Assembly (NCBI GenBank): GCA_964413425.1
Contig: CAYPST010000100.1
Coordinates: forward strand, 1 to 15,339
Reading direction: 5' to 3'
DNA length: 15,339 nt
Source: DATFLS01 sp964413425
GTDB lineage: Bacteria > Fidelibacterota > JAANXI01
A program made the translations under genes and the position numbers. Shown piece after piece: positions 1 through 8,017 of this stretch. Under the pieces are notes generated by a model that saw nothing but the letters and a program-made list of their open reading frames with translations, did not search any database and was not told the origin of the DNA. The stretch's first letter is position 1. Every line of letters begins with the position of its first letter.

Positions 1-31
1 AAAACACACATTTTCTCAGTCGGGGTTATAC

Positions 32-76
32 CGAAGTACAGCGATACTTCGCTGTCCCAGAGGGACCCCAGTGGGG
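32..76. repeat. Cluster of overlapping short hairpins
   Basis: Four perfect inverted repeats are packed into 45 bases. CGAAGTA (32-38) pairs with TACTTCG (45-51). CAGCGA (39-44) pairs with TCGCTG (49-54), so these two stems exclude each other. They are followed by GTCCC/GGGAC (54-58/62-66, 3-base loop) and CCCC/GGGG (66-69/73-76, 3-base loop). There is no T-tract, so this is not an intrinsic terminator. A TATAAT sits downstream at 100-105 without a recognisable -35 box. The motif style (GTCCC/GGGAC, CGAAG/CTTCG) recalls the palindrome at the right end of the window, suggesting an intergenic repeat, but copy number cannot be judged here. Confidence 0.5.
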
Positions 77-260
77 CACTCGTATCGCTCAACTTAGGTT
101 ATAATCAAATGCGTTGAAATACGATGCCGGCGGATTGAAGAATACAGGTTACGGAGAGGATGAAGCTAATAGCGCATCCTTGATGGTACATTGTAAATAA
201 GATGCCGATGGTTCGGGTTGCTCATACTTGATGAGATGTCCTAATTACGGGAGAAAAGAT

Positions 261-1271
261 ATGAATAATTACCTGAATAAATTTTCCTGGATGAAGAAAT
301 ATTCGGGAGTGCTTTTAGTCGCAGGCATTCTGCTCATCGCACTGATTGCCTTTCTCATCCTGCTTTCCACCACCTCGTTCAGCGAAACACGTGAGGCGAG
401 GAGTGCCGTTTCCCTGCAGAATTCCGATACCACGCTGGTCAGCCGGCTTGAGATCTATTCGCTGGAAACGCAGGAACGAACGGTGGTATATGAATCCAGG
501 GATCATTTTGAAGCACCGAACTGGTCCGGAGACGGAGCGTACCTGTTATTTAACAGTCATGGCCGGTTATACACCATTCCGGTGGAAGGCGGTACTCCCA
601 CCCAGCTGAATACCGGATTTGCGACCAACTGCAATAATGACCACGGGTTTTCGCCGGACGGGAAATGGCTGGCCGTCAGCCATGCACCGGAGGGCCGGGG
701 AAGCCGGATCTACATTCTTCCTGCTACCGGTGGCACGCCCCGACCTGTGGTGGAACAGTATCCTTCCTACTGGCACGGTTGGTCTCCTGACGGCAATACG
801 CTTGCCTACGTCGGTCAGAGGGATGGCGAGTATGATATCTATACTGTCCCGGTGGAGGGTGGGCAGGAACGACGACTGACCACTGCTCCCGGCCTGGATG
901 ATGGCCCGGATTATTCACCGGACGGCATGTACATATATTTCAATTCAGTGCGTACCGGTACCATGCGGATCTGGCGCATGGCACCGGATGGCTCCAACCA
1001 GGAACAGCTGACGTTTGACGAAGAGTATGCGGACTGGTTTCCGCATCCCTCTCCGGATGGTAAGTGGGTGGTGTTTCTCTCGTATGACGCCAGCGTGGAA
1101 GGCCATCCTGCGAATAAGGAGGTTGTCCTGAGGCTTATGCCCGTGCACGGCGGCAAACCGGAAGTCATCGTGAATTTGTTCGGCGGACAGGGTACTATCA
1201 ACGTCCCTTCCTGGTCCCCGGATAGCAAACAGTTTGCGTTTGTCAGCTATGAACTCGTGCCGAACGAATAA
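261..1271 (+). CDS. Membrane-anchored TolB-like PD40 beta-propeller protein
   Basis: Predicted six-bladed propeller of the WD40-like/TolB (PD40) type facing the periplasm. The chosen start at 261 has GGGAGA six bases upstream; TTG 228 and ATG 231 are in frame but lack a Shine-Dalgarno. The 336-residue product has basic residues, then one hydrophobic segment (about residues 16-37, rich in L, I, A and V) with no clear cleavage site, so it is probably an N-terminal anchor. The blade signature (x)SPDG(x) occurs near residues 86-98, 128-140, 172-184, 216-228, 260-272 and 316-328, about 44 residues apart until the last, longer blade. Strands of the type YTIPVEGGTP and YTVPVEGGQE recur. No catalytic motif is visible. 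Family members bind peptides or sugars or scaffold envelope complexes; the partner here is unknown. It stands alone, 220 bases before the next gene. Confidence 0.85.
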   Translation: MNNYLNKFSWMKKYSGVLLVAGILLIALIAFLILLSTTSFSETREARSAVSLQNSDTTLVSRLEIYSLETQERTVVYESRDHFEAPNWSGDGAYLLFNSHGRLYTIPVEGGTPTQLNTGFATNCNNDHGFSPDGKWLAVSHAPEGRGSRIYILPATGGTPRPVVEQYPSYWHGWSPDGNTLAYVGQRDGEYDIYTVPVEGGQERRLTTAPGLDDGPDYSPDGMYIYFNSVRTGTMRIWRMAPDGSNQEQLTFDEEYADWFPHPSPDGKWVVFLSYDASVEGHPANKEVVLRLMPVHGGKPEVIVNLFGGQGTINVPSWSPDSKQFAFVSYELVPNE

Positions 1272-1491
1272 ACTGCCCGGCTGAATAGTATCTTTCTGCG
1301 CATACCTCCCTCGCCCGAATAGGCTCTCTTTTCGACTGACATGTCGAACCGTTTTACTGCAATCGAGTGCAAAGATCGCCATAATGTGTTGATTTTATGG
1401 CATTTCATGACATGCTGAGTTGTATTGGCACATTGTTTGTCATATCTATGGCGAACTGGAAATAGAAAAAATCAACACAAGGAGGAATAAC

Positions 1492-2076
1492 ATGAAACGG
1501 TTCAACTTACTACTCAGCATGTTTGCTGTAGCGCTGGGATTGGCATTGGCACCGGTATATGCGCAGGATAGTGGTGATCAACCCGAACAGCCTGCAGAGA
1601 TCCAGCATGGGCCGAACTTCATCGATGAGGATGGAGACGGCTTCAACGATAACGCCCCTGATCACGACGGGGACGGAATTCCGAACGGGATGGACGAAGA
1701 TTATGAATCCATCGGAAGAGGTGCCCGGAGTGCAGGCCAGGGATTTGTTGATGCCGACGGTGATGGGATCAATGATAACGCTGGTGGGATGCGAGGCGCT
1801 CTGCAACGTGCCGGACACAGGATGCAAAATTTCGTGGATGCCGATGGTGATGGTATTAATGATAATGCCATGCGTCGAAGCAGGGCACACAGTGGGAATG
1901 CCGCTATGTACGGCGGACAGGGTGGATACGGAGTGAAAGATGGTACTGGTGCACATCCCCGTCCGCAGGACGGAACCGGATACGGCCCCGGTGCGGGGAC
2001 CGAAGATTGTGACGGTACCGGTCCCAAAGGCGGGACACGTCGCGGAGGACAACGGCCTCAGGCGAATCCTCAATAG
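1492..2076 (+). CDS. Secreted protein with DxDGDG calcium-loop repeats and Gly-rich tail
   Basis: The start at 1492 follows GGAGG (1481-1485) at good spacing. The 194-residue product begins with a signal peptide (MKR, hydrophobic core, likely cleavage after VYA at residue 24). The mature part has three near-identical motifs F(I/V)D(E/A)DGDG(F/I)NDNA at residues 43-55, 85-97 and 114-126, and a thrombospondin-3-like DHDGDGIPNGMDED at 57-70. All have the Asp/Asn spacing of calcium-binding loops. Residues 139-194 are Gly-rich with GTG/GPG/DGTG repeats and a single Cys (173). No enzyme motif is seen. Similar small secreted proteins are known from FCB-group genomes without assigned function. A role in calcium-dependent surface assembly is inference. 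The gap upstream contains a TTCGAC/GTCGAA inverted repeat at 1331-1348; no convincing promoter is seen. A strong terminator follows, so the gene is probably monocistronic. Confidence 0.8.
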   Translation: MKRFNLLLSMFAVALGLALAPVYAQDSGDQPEQPAEIQHGPNFIDEDGDGFNDNAPDHDGDGIPNGMDEDYESIGRGARSAGQGFVDADGDGINDNAGGMRGALQRAGHRMQNFVDADGDGINDNAMRRSRAHSGNAAMYGGQGGYGVKDGTGAHPRPQDGTGYGPGAGTEDCDGTGPKGGTRRGGQRPQANPQ

Positions 2077-2113
2077 CGAATAACAAATAACACAGCAGCA
2101 AGCCACACATCAG

Positions 2114-2141
2114 AGCCCCGGTGAGACCGGGGCTTTTTTTT
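2114..2141 (+). terminator. Rho-independent terminator
   Basis: A perfect 9-bp stem (AGCCCCGGT/ACCGGGGCT) with a GAG loop is followed by eight T residues. It lies 37 bases after the stop of the secreted calcium-loop protein and separates it from the glycosidase operon. Confidence 0.95.
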
Positions 2142-2159
2142 AACAACATACTCACAATC

Positions 2160-2199
2160 CCTGGAATAGGAAGCCGCGTCCAAGTATTCTCATTCCAGG
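2160..2199. repeat. Inverted repeat upstream of the propeller-glycosidase operon
   Basis: CCTGGAAT (2160-2167) and ATTCCAGG (2192-2199) are perfect 8-bp inverted arms separated by 24 bases. They lie about 70 bases before the start of the FG-GAP gene and upstream of a TATACT (2235-2240) that could be a -10 element, although no good -35 is seen. A regulator site is possible; with arms this far apart, chance is also possible. Confidence 0.3.
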
Positions 2200-2267
2200 A
2201 AAAGAAAGTAATACCATCTTTCGTTCGGCGCACGTATACTGAATAGAATACAAGCCGCAGGAGAGTT

Positions 2268-3491
2268 ATGAATATCCATCCTATGAAAATTCTGTTCGGA
2301 CTTATTTTGCTTTTCCCACAAGCGATGTTATATCCGGGGGACTTACCCGATTTTCGGGCTCACGTTATCGACGATGATTTTCAGGGCGGGTACCAGGTCA
2401 GTTCGGCGGACCTGAACGGTGACGGCTTGCCGGACGTCATCGGATTATCCACCAATCCGGCCAGGTTCATGTGGTATGAGAACCCGGAGTGGAATAAGTA
2501 TGTGTTGACCTCGCAAACCAACCGGAACATTGACGTGGCGCCCTATGATGTGAATGGTGACGGACGTCCGGATCTGGCGCTGGCCAGCGACTTTGATCTG
2601 GGGAACAGCATCCAGGGAGGCCGGCTGCACTGGTTATTGAATCCGACGAATCCCGCCCTGGAATGGCTCATATATCGCATTGGGGCGGAACCGACTGCAC
2701 ATCGAATCCGCTGGACGGATCTTGATGGGAACGGGCGGAAAGAGTTGGTAAACGTGCCTATCATCGGGCCGGGCGCTACTCATCCCCAATACAATAAAGG
2801 CGCTCATCTGCAGTGGTACGGTCTCCCGGAGAAGCCTGCCGCGGAGGAATGGACTGTTCATACCATCGATACCTCCCTCCACATGATTCACGGCGTAGAG
2901 ATTGTCGACTGGGATGATGATTTTCGCGATGATATCCTGACAGCCAGCTTCGAGGGGATTCATTTGTTTCGCCCCTCCGGAATAATCGAAGCGCTCAACT
3001 GGCGTAAAATCAGGTTAGGGGCTGGAAAAAGCGGACCGAGGCCGAAGAGGGGTTCCAGCGAAGTCGCCCTGGGGCACCTGGGGGTGAATCGCAGATTCCT
3101 GGCAGCCATCGAACCGTGGCATGGATTTCAGGTGGTGATTTATAATCAACCGGCTCAGAATCGGGAGACCCTCTGGCACCGGACGGTGATTGATTCGTCC
3201 TTCCAGGACGGGCACGCCCTGGAAACTGCAGATCTCAACGACGACGGGATGGATGAAGTCATTGCCGGTTACCGTGGTGAACCGTACAATTTGTATATCT
3301 ATTCGGCGGCTGATACGTCAGGGAAGATCTGGCAGCGGTTTCTTCTGGACGCCGGGGATATGGGCGCCGCCGGTTTGTATATCGTCGATCTGGATAAAGA
3401 CGGGGACCCTGACATCCTGGCTGTTGGCACGAATACCGGCAATATCAAGTGGTATGAGAATCTTTGGCCACAAGAACCATCCTTTGAATAG
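2268..3491 (+). CDS. Secreted FG-GAP/VCBS seven-bladed propeller protein
   Basis: AGGAG (2259-2263) precedes ATG 2268. The 407-residue product opens with a short signal peptide (hydrophobic core about residues 7-22). Calcium-loop motifs of the FG-GAP/VCBS type recur at residues 48-56 (DLNGDGLPD), 94-102, 151-159, 214-222, 322-330 and 374-382. A strand such as FMWYENP, LQWYGLP or IKWYENL then recurs, followed by a W-x-x-x-x-I strand, which suits seven blades. Histidines lie at 205, 208, 285 and 316, the last two next to blade loops (DGHALETAD). The arrangement resembles the propeller half of aldos-2-ulose dehydratase, but the cupin domains of that enzyme are absent. It may be a sugar lyase/dehydratase-like or binding protein; enzyme activity is unproven. 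The next gene starts 39 bases downstream with no terminator between, suggesting one operon. Confidence 0.8.
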   Translation: MNIHPMKILFGLILLFPQAMLYPGDLPDFRAHVIDDDFQGGYQVSSADLNGDGLPDVIGLSTNPARFMWYENPEWNKYVLTSQTNRNIDVAPYDVNGDGRPDLALASDFDLGNSIQGGRLHWLLNPTNPALEWLIYRIGAEPTAHRIRWTDLDGNGRKELVNVPIIGPGATHPQYNKGAHLQWYGLPEKPAAEEWTVHTIDTSLHMIHGVEIVDWDDDFRDDILTASFEGIHLFRPSGIIEALNWRKIRLGAGKSGPRPKRGSSEVALGHLGVNRRFLAAIEPWHGFQVVIYNQPAQNRETLWHRTVIDSSFQDGHALETADLNDDGMDEVIAGYRGEPYNLYIYSAADTSGKIWQRFLLDAGDMGAAGLYIVDLDKDGDPDILAVGTNTGNIKWYENLWPQEPSFE

Positions 3492-3530
3492 TTGCAAAAA
3501 TAACTAGACTGCAAAAGGACGTAATTCCTC

Positions 3531-5360
3531 ATGAGGACAATAACATCTTTGCGTGGATCACATAAAATTATTGTATATGGTCTGGCTCTTGTGTTCGGGC
3601 TGCTTCAATATGCACCACTCCAGGCAGAGGAGCGATTAGACCTGTCCGGGACCTGGCGATTCCGGTATGATCCCAGTGAATATGGCGAAGAAAAAGGCTG
3701 GCAGGAGCCGGGAGAACGCACCTGGAACACCCTGCAGGTTCCCATGTCTTATAACGCGGGAAGTGAATCCTGGTATAATGGTGTCGGATGGCACCGCACG
3801 TCATTTCAGGTGCCTCCCGGTTGGTCCGGAGGGCATCTGTTTCTGCGATTCCTGGGCGTGAACATTCACTGCAAAATCTGGGTAAACGGGGAACTCGTTG
3901 GTGAACACCGGTATCCGTATCTGCCGTTCGAGATTGATGTCACCGATGCGGTAAACTCCGGTGAAACCAACTGGCTGGTTGTCAGGGTGGACAATCGCAT
4001 TCGGGAGCAGGCGGTCCCCGATAAAAACTGGGACGGCTGGTGGAATTACGGTGGGATTATTCGGGAGGTCTCTCTCGTCCATAGGCCTCAAATCTATACC
4101 AGAGGTGCTGTCATAGAGACCCGGATGGTTTCGGAGAACGCCTGGAAATTGGATTTTCTGTTGAACACGTATAACCTGGGCAGCGATGCGCGTGGCACAT
4201 TCGAACTGACGGTAAGGAATCCCCGGGGCGAAGAGATCTGGAACGGAGTGGGAGAGAAGCAAATTCTGGGCGGTCATACCCAGTACTCTTTCGGTATGCG
4301 TATGGCGGAGGTGGAGGCCTGGTCTCCGCAGTCCCCTGCACTCTACTCTCTGAGGATCATCACATCCCAGGAAGCACAAAACTGGCAGCACGAGAAAATT
4401 ATCCGGTTCGGATTCCGGGACATTGAGATCCGGGGAACCCAGATCTATCTCAACGGTAAACCTCTTTTAATCAAAGGAATATCCCGCCACGAGATGTATC
4501 CGGGCGCGGGAATGACCCTTTCGGAGGAACGGCTGCGATCCGATCTTGAAGATATCAAAGAGCTGGGCTGCAACATGATCCGCACGGCTCATTATGCACA
4601 GCATCCGAGATTCTATGATCTGGCTGATGAAATGGGCTTCCTGGTCTGGACGGAAATTCCGGCCTGGAAAACCTCCGTCGAAGTGCTCACGCACTGGCGC
4701 GTGTGGGAGCGTTCCATTAAACCACAGCTGGAATCCCTGGTCACCAACTATCAAACCCATCCCAGCATTATTGTATGGTCGGTGGGAAATGAGTTTGACT
4801 CCAGTAGCGAACAGGGCATGACGTATGTGGAACGCGCCACAAACTATATCCGGGGACTGGACCCCACCCGGCTGGTCACCTTTGCATCCGACGAACACCG
4901 GCCCCGGGATAATGACCGGAGTTTCCGGTTTGTGGATATTATTGCCATTAACGAGTATTACGGCTGGTATTACGGCACGATTCACGACATTGGTCCCACC
5001 CTGGACAGATTGCACCAGGCCTGGCCCGGAAAGCCGATTCTCATTGCAGAAACCGGAGCGGGATCGCTCCTGAGCATCCATAATTCCAGTCCCCCGGATG
5101 CGGGAAAAGACTACAGCGTGGAATACCAGGTGAAATTTTTCCGGACGCATCTGAATCAGATATTCGATAAGAGCCGGCGCGACTTCGTCGCCGGGGCGCT
5201 GGTCTGGATTTATAACGATTTCCCCGATCCCCACCGGGTCGGGGGCGGACATCCGGTGCAGAATAACTACGTAAATTCCAAGGGATTAGTTACGCAGGAA
5301 CGAGAGCGAAAACCCGCCTACGAAGCTGTTCAGGACATCTTTCGTTCGCTTTCACCTTAG
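3531..5360 (+). CDS. Exported GH2 beta-glucuronidase-like glycosidase
   Basis: Predicted retaining GH2 enzyme that removes beta-linked glucuronic acid. ATG 3531 follows AAAGGA at slightly long spacing. Of 609 residues, 1-32 form a signal peptide (likely cut after LQA). Residues about 35-185 are the jelly-roll sugar-binding domain, 186-295 the immunoglobulin-like domain and 296-609 the TIM barrel. The acid/base is Glu421 in WSVGNEF and the nucleophile Glu507 in ILIAETG. The N-x-K signature that holds the glucuronate carboxylate in beta-glucuronidases is present as Asn582-Ser-Lys584 (NSKG), and NEYYGWY (474-480) matches the conserved barrel segment of that subgroup. This favours glucuronidase over galactosidase or mannosidase activity; galacturonate as the substrate is not excluded. 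Its length is that of a minimal three-domain GH2. It sits between the FG-GAP propeller and GH92 genes in one apparent operon. Confidence 0.92.
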   Translation: MRTITSLRGSHKIIVYGLALVFGLLQYAPLQAEERLDLSGTWRFRYDPSEYGEEKGWQEPGERTWNTLQVPMSYNAGSESWYNGVGWHRTSFQVPPGWSGGHLFLRFLGVNIHCKIWVNGELVGEHRYPYLPFEIDVTDAVNSGETNWLVVRVDNRIREQAVPDKNWDGWWNYGGIIREVSLVHRPQIYTRGAVIETRMVSENAWKLDFLLNTYNLGSDARGTFELTVRNPRGEEIWNGVGEKQILGGHTQYSFGMRMAEVEAWSPQSPALYSLRIITSQEAQNWQHEKIIRFGFRDIEIRGTQIYLNGKPLLIKGISRHEMYPGAGMTLSEERLRSDLEDIKELGCNMIRTAHYAQHPRFYDLADEMGFLVWTEIPAWKTSVEVLTHWRVWERSIKPQLESLVTNYQTHPSIIVWSVGNEFDSSSEQGMTYVERATNYIRGLDPTRLVTFASDEHRPRDNDRSFRFVDIIAINEYYGWYYGTIHDIGPTLDRLHQAWPGKPILIAETGAGSLLSIHNSSPPDAGKDYSVEYQVKFFRTHLNQIFDKSRRDFVAGALVWIYNDFPDPHRVGGGHPVQNNYVNSKGLVTQERERKPAYEAVQDIFRSLSP

Positions 5361-5384
5361 TGATATAGAGGAAGGGATGAAAAC

Positions 5385-7718
5385 ATGAGGTTAACATTGC
5401 ATCGGCATCTGAGGATGAGATATATCAGAGTTATACTCGCATTGATTCTGCCCGTGCGTTTCCTCGCTGCGCAGGTGGAAATCGCGCCCGTGAATTATGT
5501 TAATCCCCTGATTGGAACCGCTCCGGGTACCACCATCAGTGCACAGCGTCACAGTACCGCCGATACGGAACCAAAGGGGCAGACCGTTCCGTTCGCTGGC
5601 GTGCCCTTCGCAATGACCCACTGGACACCGCAAACCAGAGCCACCGAGGAGAAATGCATCGCTCCCTATTATTACGACGACAGTGCATTCCAGGGATTCC
5701 GGGGCAGCCACTGGATGAGCGGCTCCTGTACCCAGGATTACGGAAGCGTCACTATTATGCCAATGAAGGAGACTCTGCAAGTCGCTCCCCGGGAATGGGC
5801 ATCCACCTATTCACGTGACACCGAAATCTCGACACCTGCCTATTACAAGGTGCATCTGGAGGACTATGATATAACCGCCGAAGCCACCGGTACCGCCAGG
5901 GCAGGCTTATTGCGATTTACTTACCAGGATTCTGGCACAGCCTATATCGTCGTTCAGCCGAACAGTGACGAACAGGTGGGCTTTGTTGAAATTTATCCGA
6001 AACAGCAGACCATTGTGGGTTACAACCCCGTCCATCGTATCTACCAGGGATGGGGACAACCGGCAGGTTTCAGCGGGTATTTTGTGGCCATCTTTGATAG
6101 GCCTTTTGAGACGTACGGAACCTGGAAAGGTACCACAGTGTTCTCGGACAGCACCACTACCCGGGGAAATGGTGACTTCCCGGTAGGGGCGTATGGTCGC
6201 TTTCAGCTCGATGAGAATGACACACTCCGGGTGATGGTGGGCACGTCTTTTACCAGCTTCCGGCAGGCTCTGGGCAACCTGGATGCCGAGATGCAGGATT
6301 GGGATTTTGACCCGGTGCGGGAACGCGCGGAACAGGCCTGGAATGAAGCACTCAATACTATCTCGGTACAGGGAGGCACTGAGGAACAGAAGGAGATTTT
6401 TTATACCGCGCTCTATCATTCCATGCTGCTGCCAAGAGAGTTCAGTGATGTCAGCGGCACATATCCGGGATTCGCCCGGGATACGCTGATTCATGTCGCC
6501 ACCGGATTCACCTATTACGAGGACTTCTCGCTCTGGGATACCTATCGGGCGCTGCATCCGCTGCTCACCATTCTGGAGCCGGATCGGGTGAAGGATATGA
6601 TACGGTCGCTGATAGCCAAGGCGGAGATGGGCAACTGGCTTCCCATTTTTCCCTGCTGGAATAACTATACCGCCGCCATGATAGGAGACCACGCCGTCTC
6701 GCCCATTGTGGATGCTTATATGAAAGGGATCACGGATTTCGATGCGGAGCTCGCGTATAAATATATGATCAAGAATGCCACCCGGTTACCCTCGTATCAG
6801 GAGTATGTGGACGGGAAAGGACGACGCGCCCTGGATTCGTATGTGCGATACGGATACATCCCCCTGGAAGATTCGGTGAAAGAAGCCTTTCATCAGCAGG
6901 AACAGGTATCCCGTACGTTGGAATACGCCTATGATGATTTTGTCATTGCTCAACTGGCACGGGAACTGGGAGAGAAAGAGGACTATGCCTCGCTCATCGG
7001 ACGGGCACAGAATTACCGGAATGTGTTCGATACCACCACCGGATTTGTGCGGGGACGGCACATCAATGGCGCCTGGGTGACTCCCTTCGATCCGGCGGAA
7101 GCCCAATCCTATATAACCGAGGGCACGCCGTGGCAGTACACCTGGTATGTTCCGCACGACGTGCAGGGATTGATCGATCTCATGGGAGGCAGAGAGCGGT
7201 TCATTACCAGATTAGACGAAGTATTCGAGCAGGGCCACTACTGGCACGGCAACGAGCCAAGCCACCAGATCGCCTATCTCTATGATTATGCCGGCGCGCC
7301 CTGGAAAACCCAGCAGCGGGTCCGGACTATCATGGAAGAGGAATACTCCACCGGTCCCGGCGGACTGAGCGGCAACGATGACACCGGCCAGATGTCTGCC
7401 TGGTATGTCTTCAGTGCACTGGGATTCTATCCGGTCTGTCCCGGGCTGCCCTACTATGCATTGGGAACTCCCCTGTTTGAAGAGGTCACCCTGACGCTAA
7501 AGAATGGCAAACAATTCACCATCCGGGCGGAGAATGTTTCAGACACGAATCAGTACATCCAGTCGGCCACTTTGAACGGTGAACCCTTTCAACGGCCCTG
7601 GATCCGGCATCAGGAGATAACCGCCGCCGGCAGCCTGACTTTCCGGATGGGACCGCAACCCAATGAAGCATGGGGCAGTGATCCTGCGCTCACTCCACCG
7701 TCACTCTCGAAAGAATAA
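5385..7718 (+). CDS. Exported GH92 alpha-mannosidase-like glycosidase
   Basis: Predicted calcium-dependent inverting alpha-mannosidase. ATG 5385 has GAGGAAGGG at 5368-5376; ATG 5415 is an alternative that would give a more compact signal peptide (MRYIRV..., cut near LAA/QVE). The 777 residues match the family's usual length. The N-terminal beta-sandwich starts with YVNPLIGT (38-45) and includes QGFRGSHWMSGSCTQDYG (103-120). The (alpha/alpha)6 domain carries HGNEPSHQ (621-628), with Glu624 as likely acid, and GNDDTGQMSAW (663-673), with Asp665/Asp666 in the catalytic-base loop. Many relatives have D-x-D in this loop; here the first position is Asn664. It lies 24 bases after the GH2 gene. Linkage (1,2, 1,3, 1,4 or 1,6) cannot be told from sequence. 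No SusC/SusD pair accompanies it in the window. Confidence 0.92.
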   Translation: MRLTLHRHLRMRYIRVILALILPVRFLAAQVEIAPVNYVNPLIGTAPGTTISAQRHSTADTEPKGQTVPFAGVPFAMTHWTPQTRATEEKCIAPYYYDDSAFQGFRGSHWMSGSCTQDYGSVTIMPMKETLQVAPREWASTYSRDTEISTPAYYKVHLEDYDITAEATGTARAGLLRFTYQDSGTAYIVVQPNSDEQVGFVEIYPKQQTIVGYNPVHRIYQGWGQPAGFSGYFVAIFDRPFETYGTWKGTTVFSDSTTTRGNGDFPVGAYGRFQLDENDTLRVMVGTSFTSFRQALGNLDAEMQDWDFDPVRERAEQAWNEALNTISVQGGTEEQKEIFYTALYHSMLLPREFSDVSGTYPGFARDTLIHVATGFTYYEDFSLWDTYRALHPLLTILEPDRVKDMIRSLIAKAEMGNWLPIFPCWNNYTAAMIGDHAVSPIVDAYMKGITDFDAELAYKYMIKNATRLPSYQEYVDGKGRRALDSYVRYGYIPLEDSVKEAFHQQEQVSRTLEYAYDDFVIAQLARELGEKEDYASLIGRAQNYRNVFDTTTGFVRGRHINGAWVTPFDPAEAQSYITEGTPWQYTWYVPHDVQGLIDLMGGRERFITRLDEVFEQGHYWHGNEPSHQIAYLYDYAGAPWKTQQRVRTIMEEEYSTGPGGLSGNDDTGQMSAWYVFSALGFYPVCPGLPYYALGTPLFEEVTLTLKNGKQFTIRAENVSDTNQYIQSATLNGEPFQRPWIRHQEITAAGSLTFRMGPQPNEAWGSDPALTPPSLSKE

Positions 7719-7942
7719 TTCCCAGGGATTGTAGCGCGGAATGGTATCCCGCGGGGGAAGGGGACAGGAAACGCCGCCCTCACAGATCTGTACCTCTGTC
7801 CGGATCTGTCCGAAGCTGATTAGCTGCTCTGCCAATCTGAATCCGCCCTCGCTGTGTCGCGGACACGAACACAACCGTATCGCTTCTCCTAAGCACATTG
7901 CCAGAGCTTACTGCTCCTCCGGAGGAGGGGAGCTCTCCGGGT
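7719..7942. other. Non-coding gap between GH92 and the S4 promoter
   Basis: No credible gene is seen; the open frames here lack ribosome sites and family character. The stretch has several short palindromes: CGCGG/CCGCG (7735-7739/7749-7753), ACAGATCTGT (7782-7791), CGGATCTGTCCG (about 7800-7811) and the nested palindrome at 7903-7936. No T-tract terminator for the upstream operon is evident. Confidence 0.5.
7903..7936. repeat. Nested palindrome abutting the S4 promoter
   Basis: A perfect 14-bp palindrome, CTCCTCCGGAGGAG (7914-7927), is enclosed by AGAGCT (7903-7908) and AGCTCT (7931-7936). It ends seven bases before the -35 box at 7943. It could be an operator for a repressor or activator of the S4 gene, or fold at the 3' end of read-through RNA from the GH92 operon; it has no T-tract. 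Function is inferred from position only. Confidence 0.4.
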
Positions 7943-7973
7943 TTGACAAATATGAGAAATATCGTTATATAAT
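7943..7973 (+). promoter_or_regulatory. Sigma70-type promoter of the S4 gene
   Basis: A perfect -35 TTGACA lies at 7943-7948. After a 17-base spacer comes TATATA (7966-7971), overlapping a perfect TATAAT (7968-7973, 19-base spacer). Transcription would start near 7980, giving a leader of about 79 bases before the S4 start. This is the best promoter in the window and is canonical, unlike the -33/-7 promoters of class Bacteroidia. Confidence 0.8.
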
Positions 7974-7996
7974 CTTGAAACAGGACAGGAGGAATG

Positions 7997-8017
7997 ATGG
8001 TAAGAAAAAATGCGTAA
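7997..8017 (+). CDS. Possible leader peptide 1 upstream of S4
   Basis: ATG 7997 (or ATG 7994) follows a perfect AGGAGG (7987-7992), the strongest ribosome site in this leader, yet opens only a six-residue frame, MVRKNA, ending in TAA. A ribosome site this good placed 70 bases before the real gene suggests a translated upstream frame or a ribosome/S4 landing site. Spacing from AGGAGG to ATG 7997 is short (4 bases). Real translation is not shown. Confidence 0.4.
   Translation: MVRKNA

Noticed and set aside
228..263. Upstream TTG 228 or ATG 231 as the start of the first propeller gene
   Set aside because: ATG 261 has a clear GGGAGA site and leaves a normal N-terminal anchor; the upstream codons lack one.
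1420..1491. N-terminal extension of the calcium-loop protein
   Set aside because: The strong GGAGG and the signal peptide both point to ATG 1492.
1618..1869. CRISPR-like or tandem DNA repeat suggested by repeated GATGGTGATGG blocks
   Set aside because: These are protein-level repeats in one reading frame (calcium loops), with uneven spacing of 126 and 87 bases; not an array.
4467..5252. 261-codon minus-strand open frame within the GH2 gene
   Set aside because: Antisense to the catalytic domain of a clear glycosidase; no ribosome site or family features.
5907..6692. 261-codon minus-strand open frame within the GH92 gene
   Set aside because: Shadow of a conserved enzyme on the other strand; the translation looks random.
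7955..7980. Zur-like site overlapping the S4 -10 region (GTTATATAAT)
   Set aside because: Only a half-site resembles known Zur boxes and it is inseparable from the -10 element; too weak to list.
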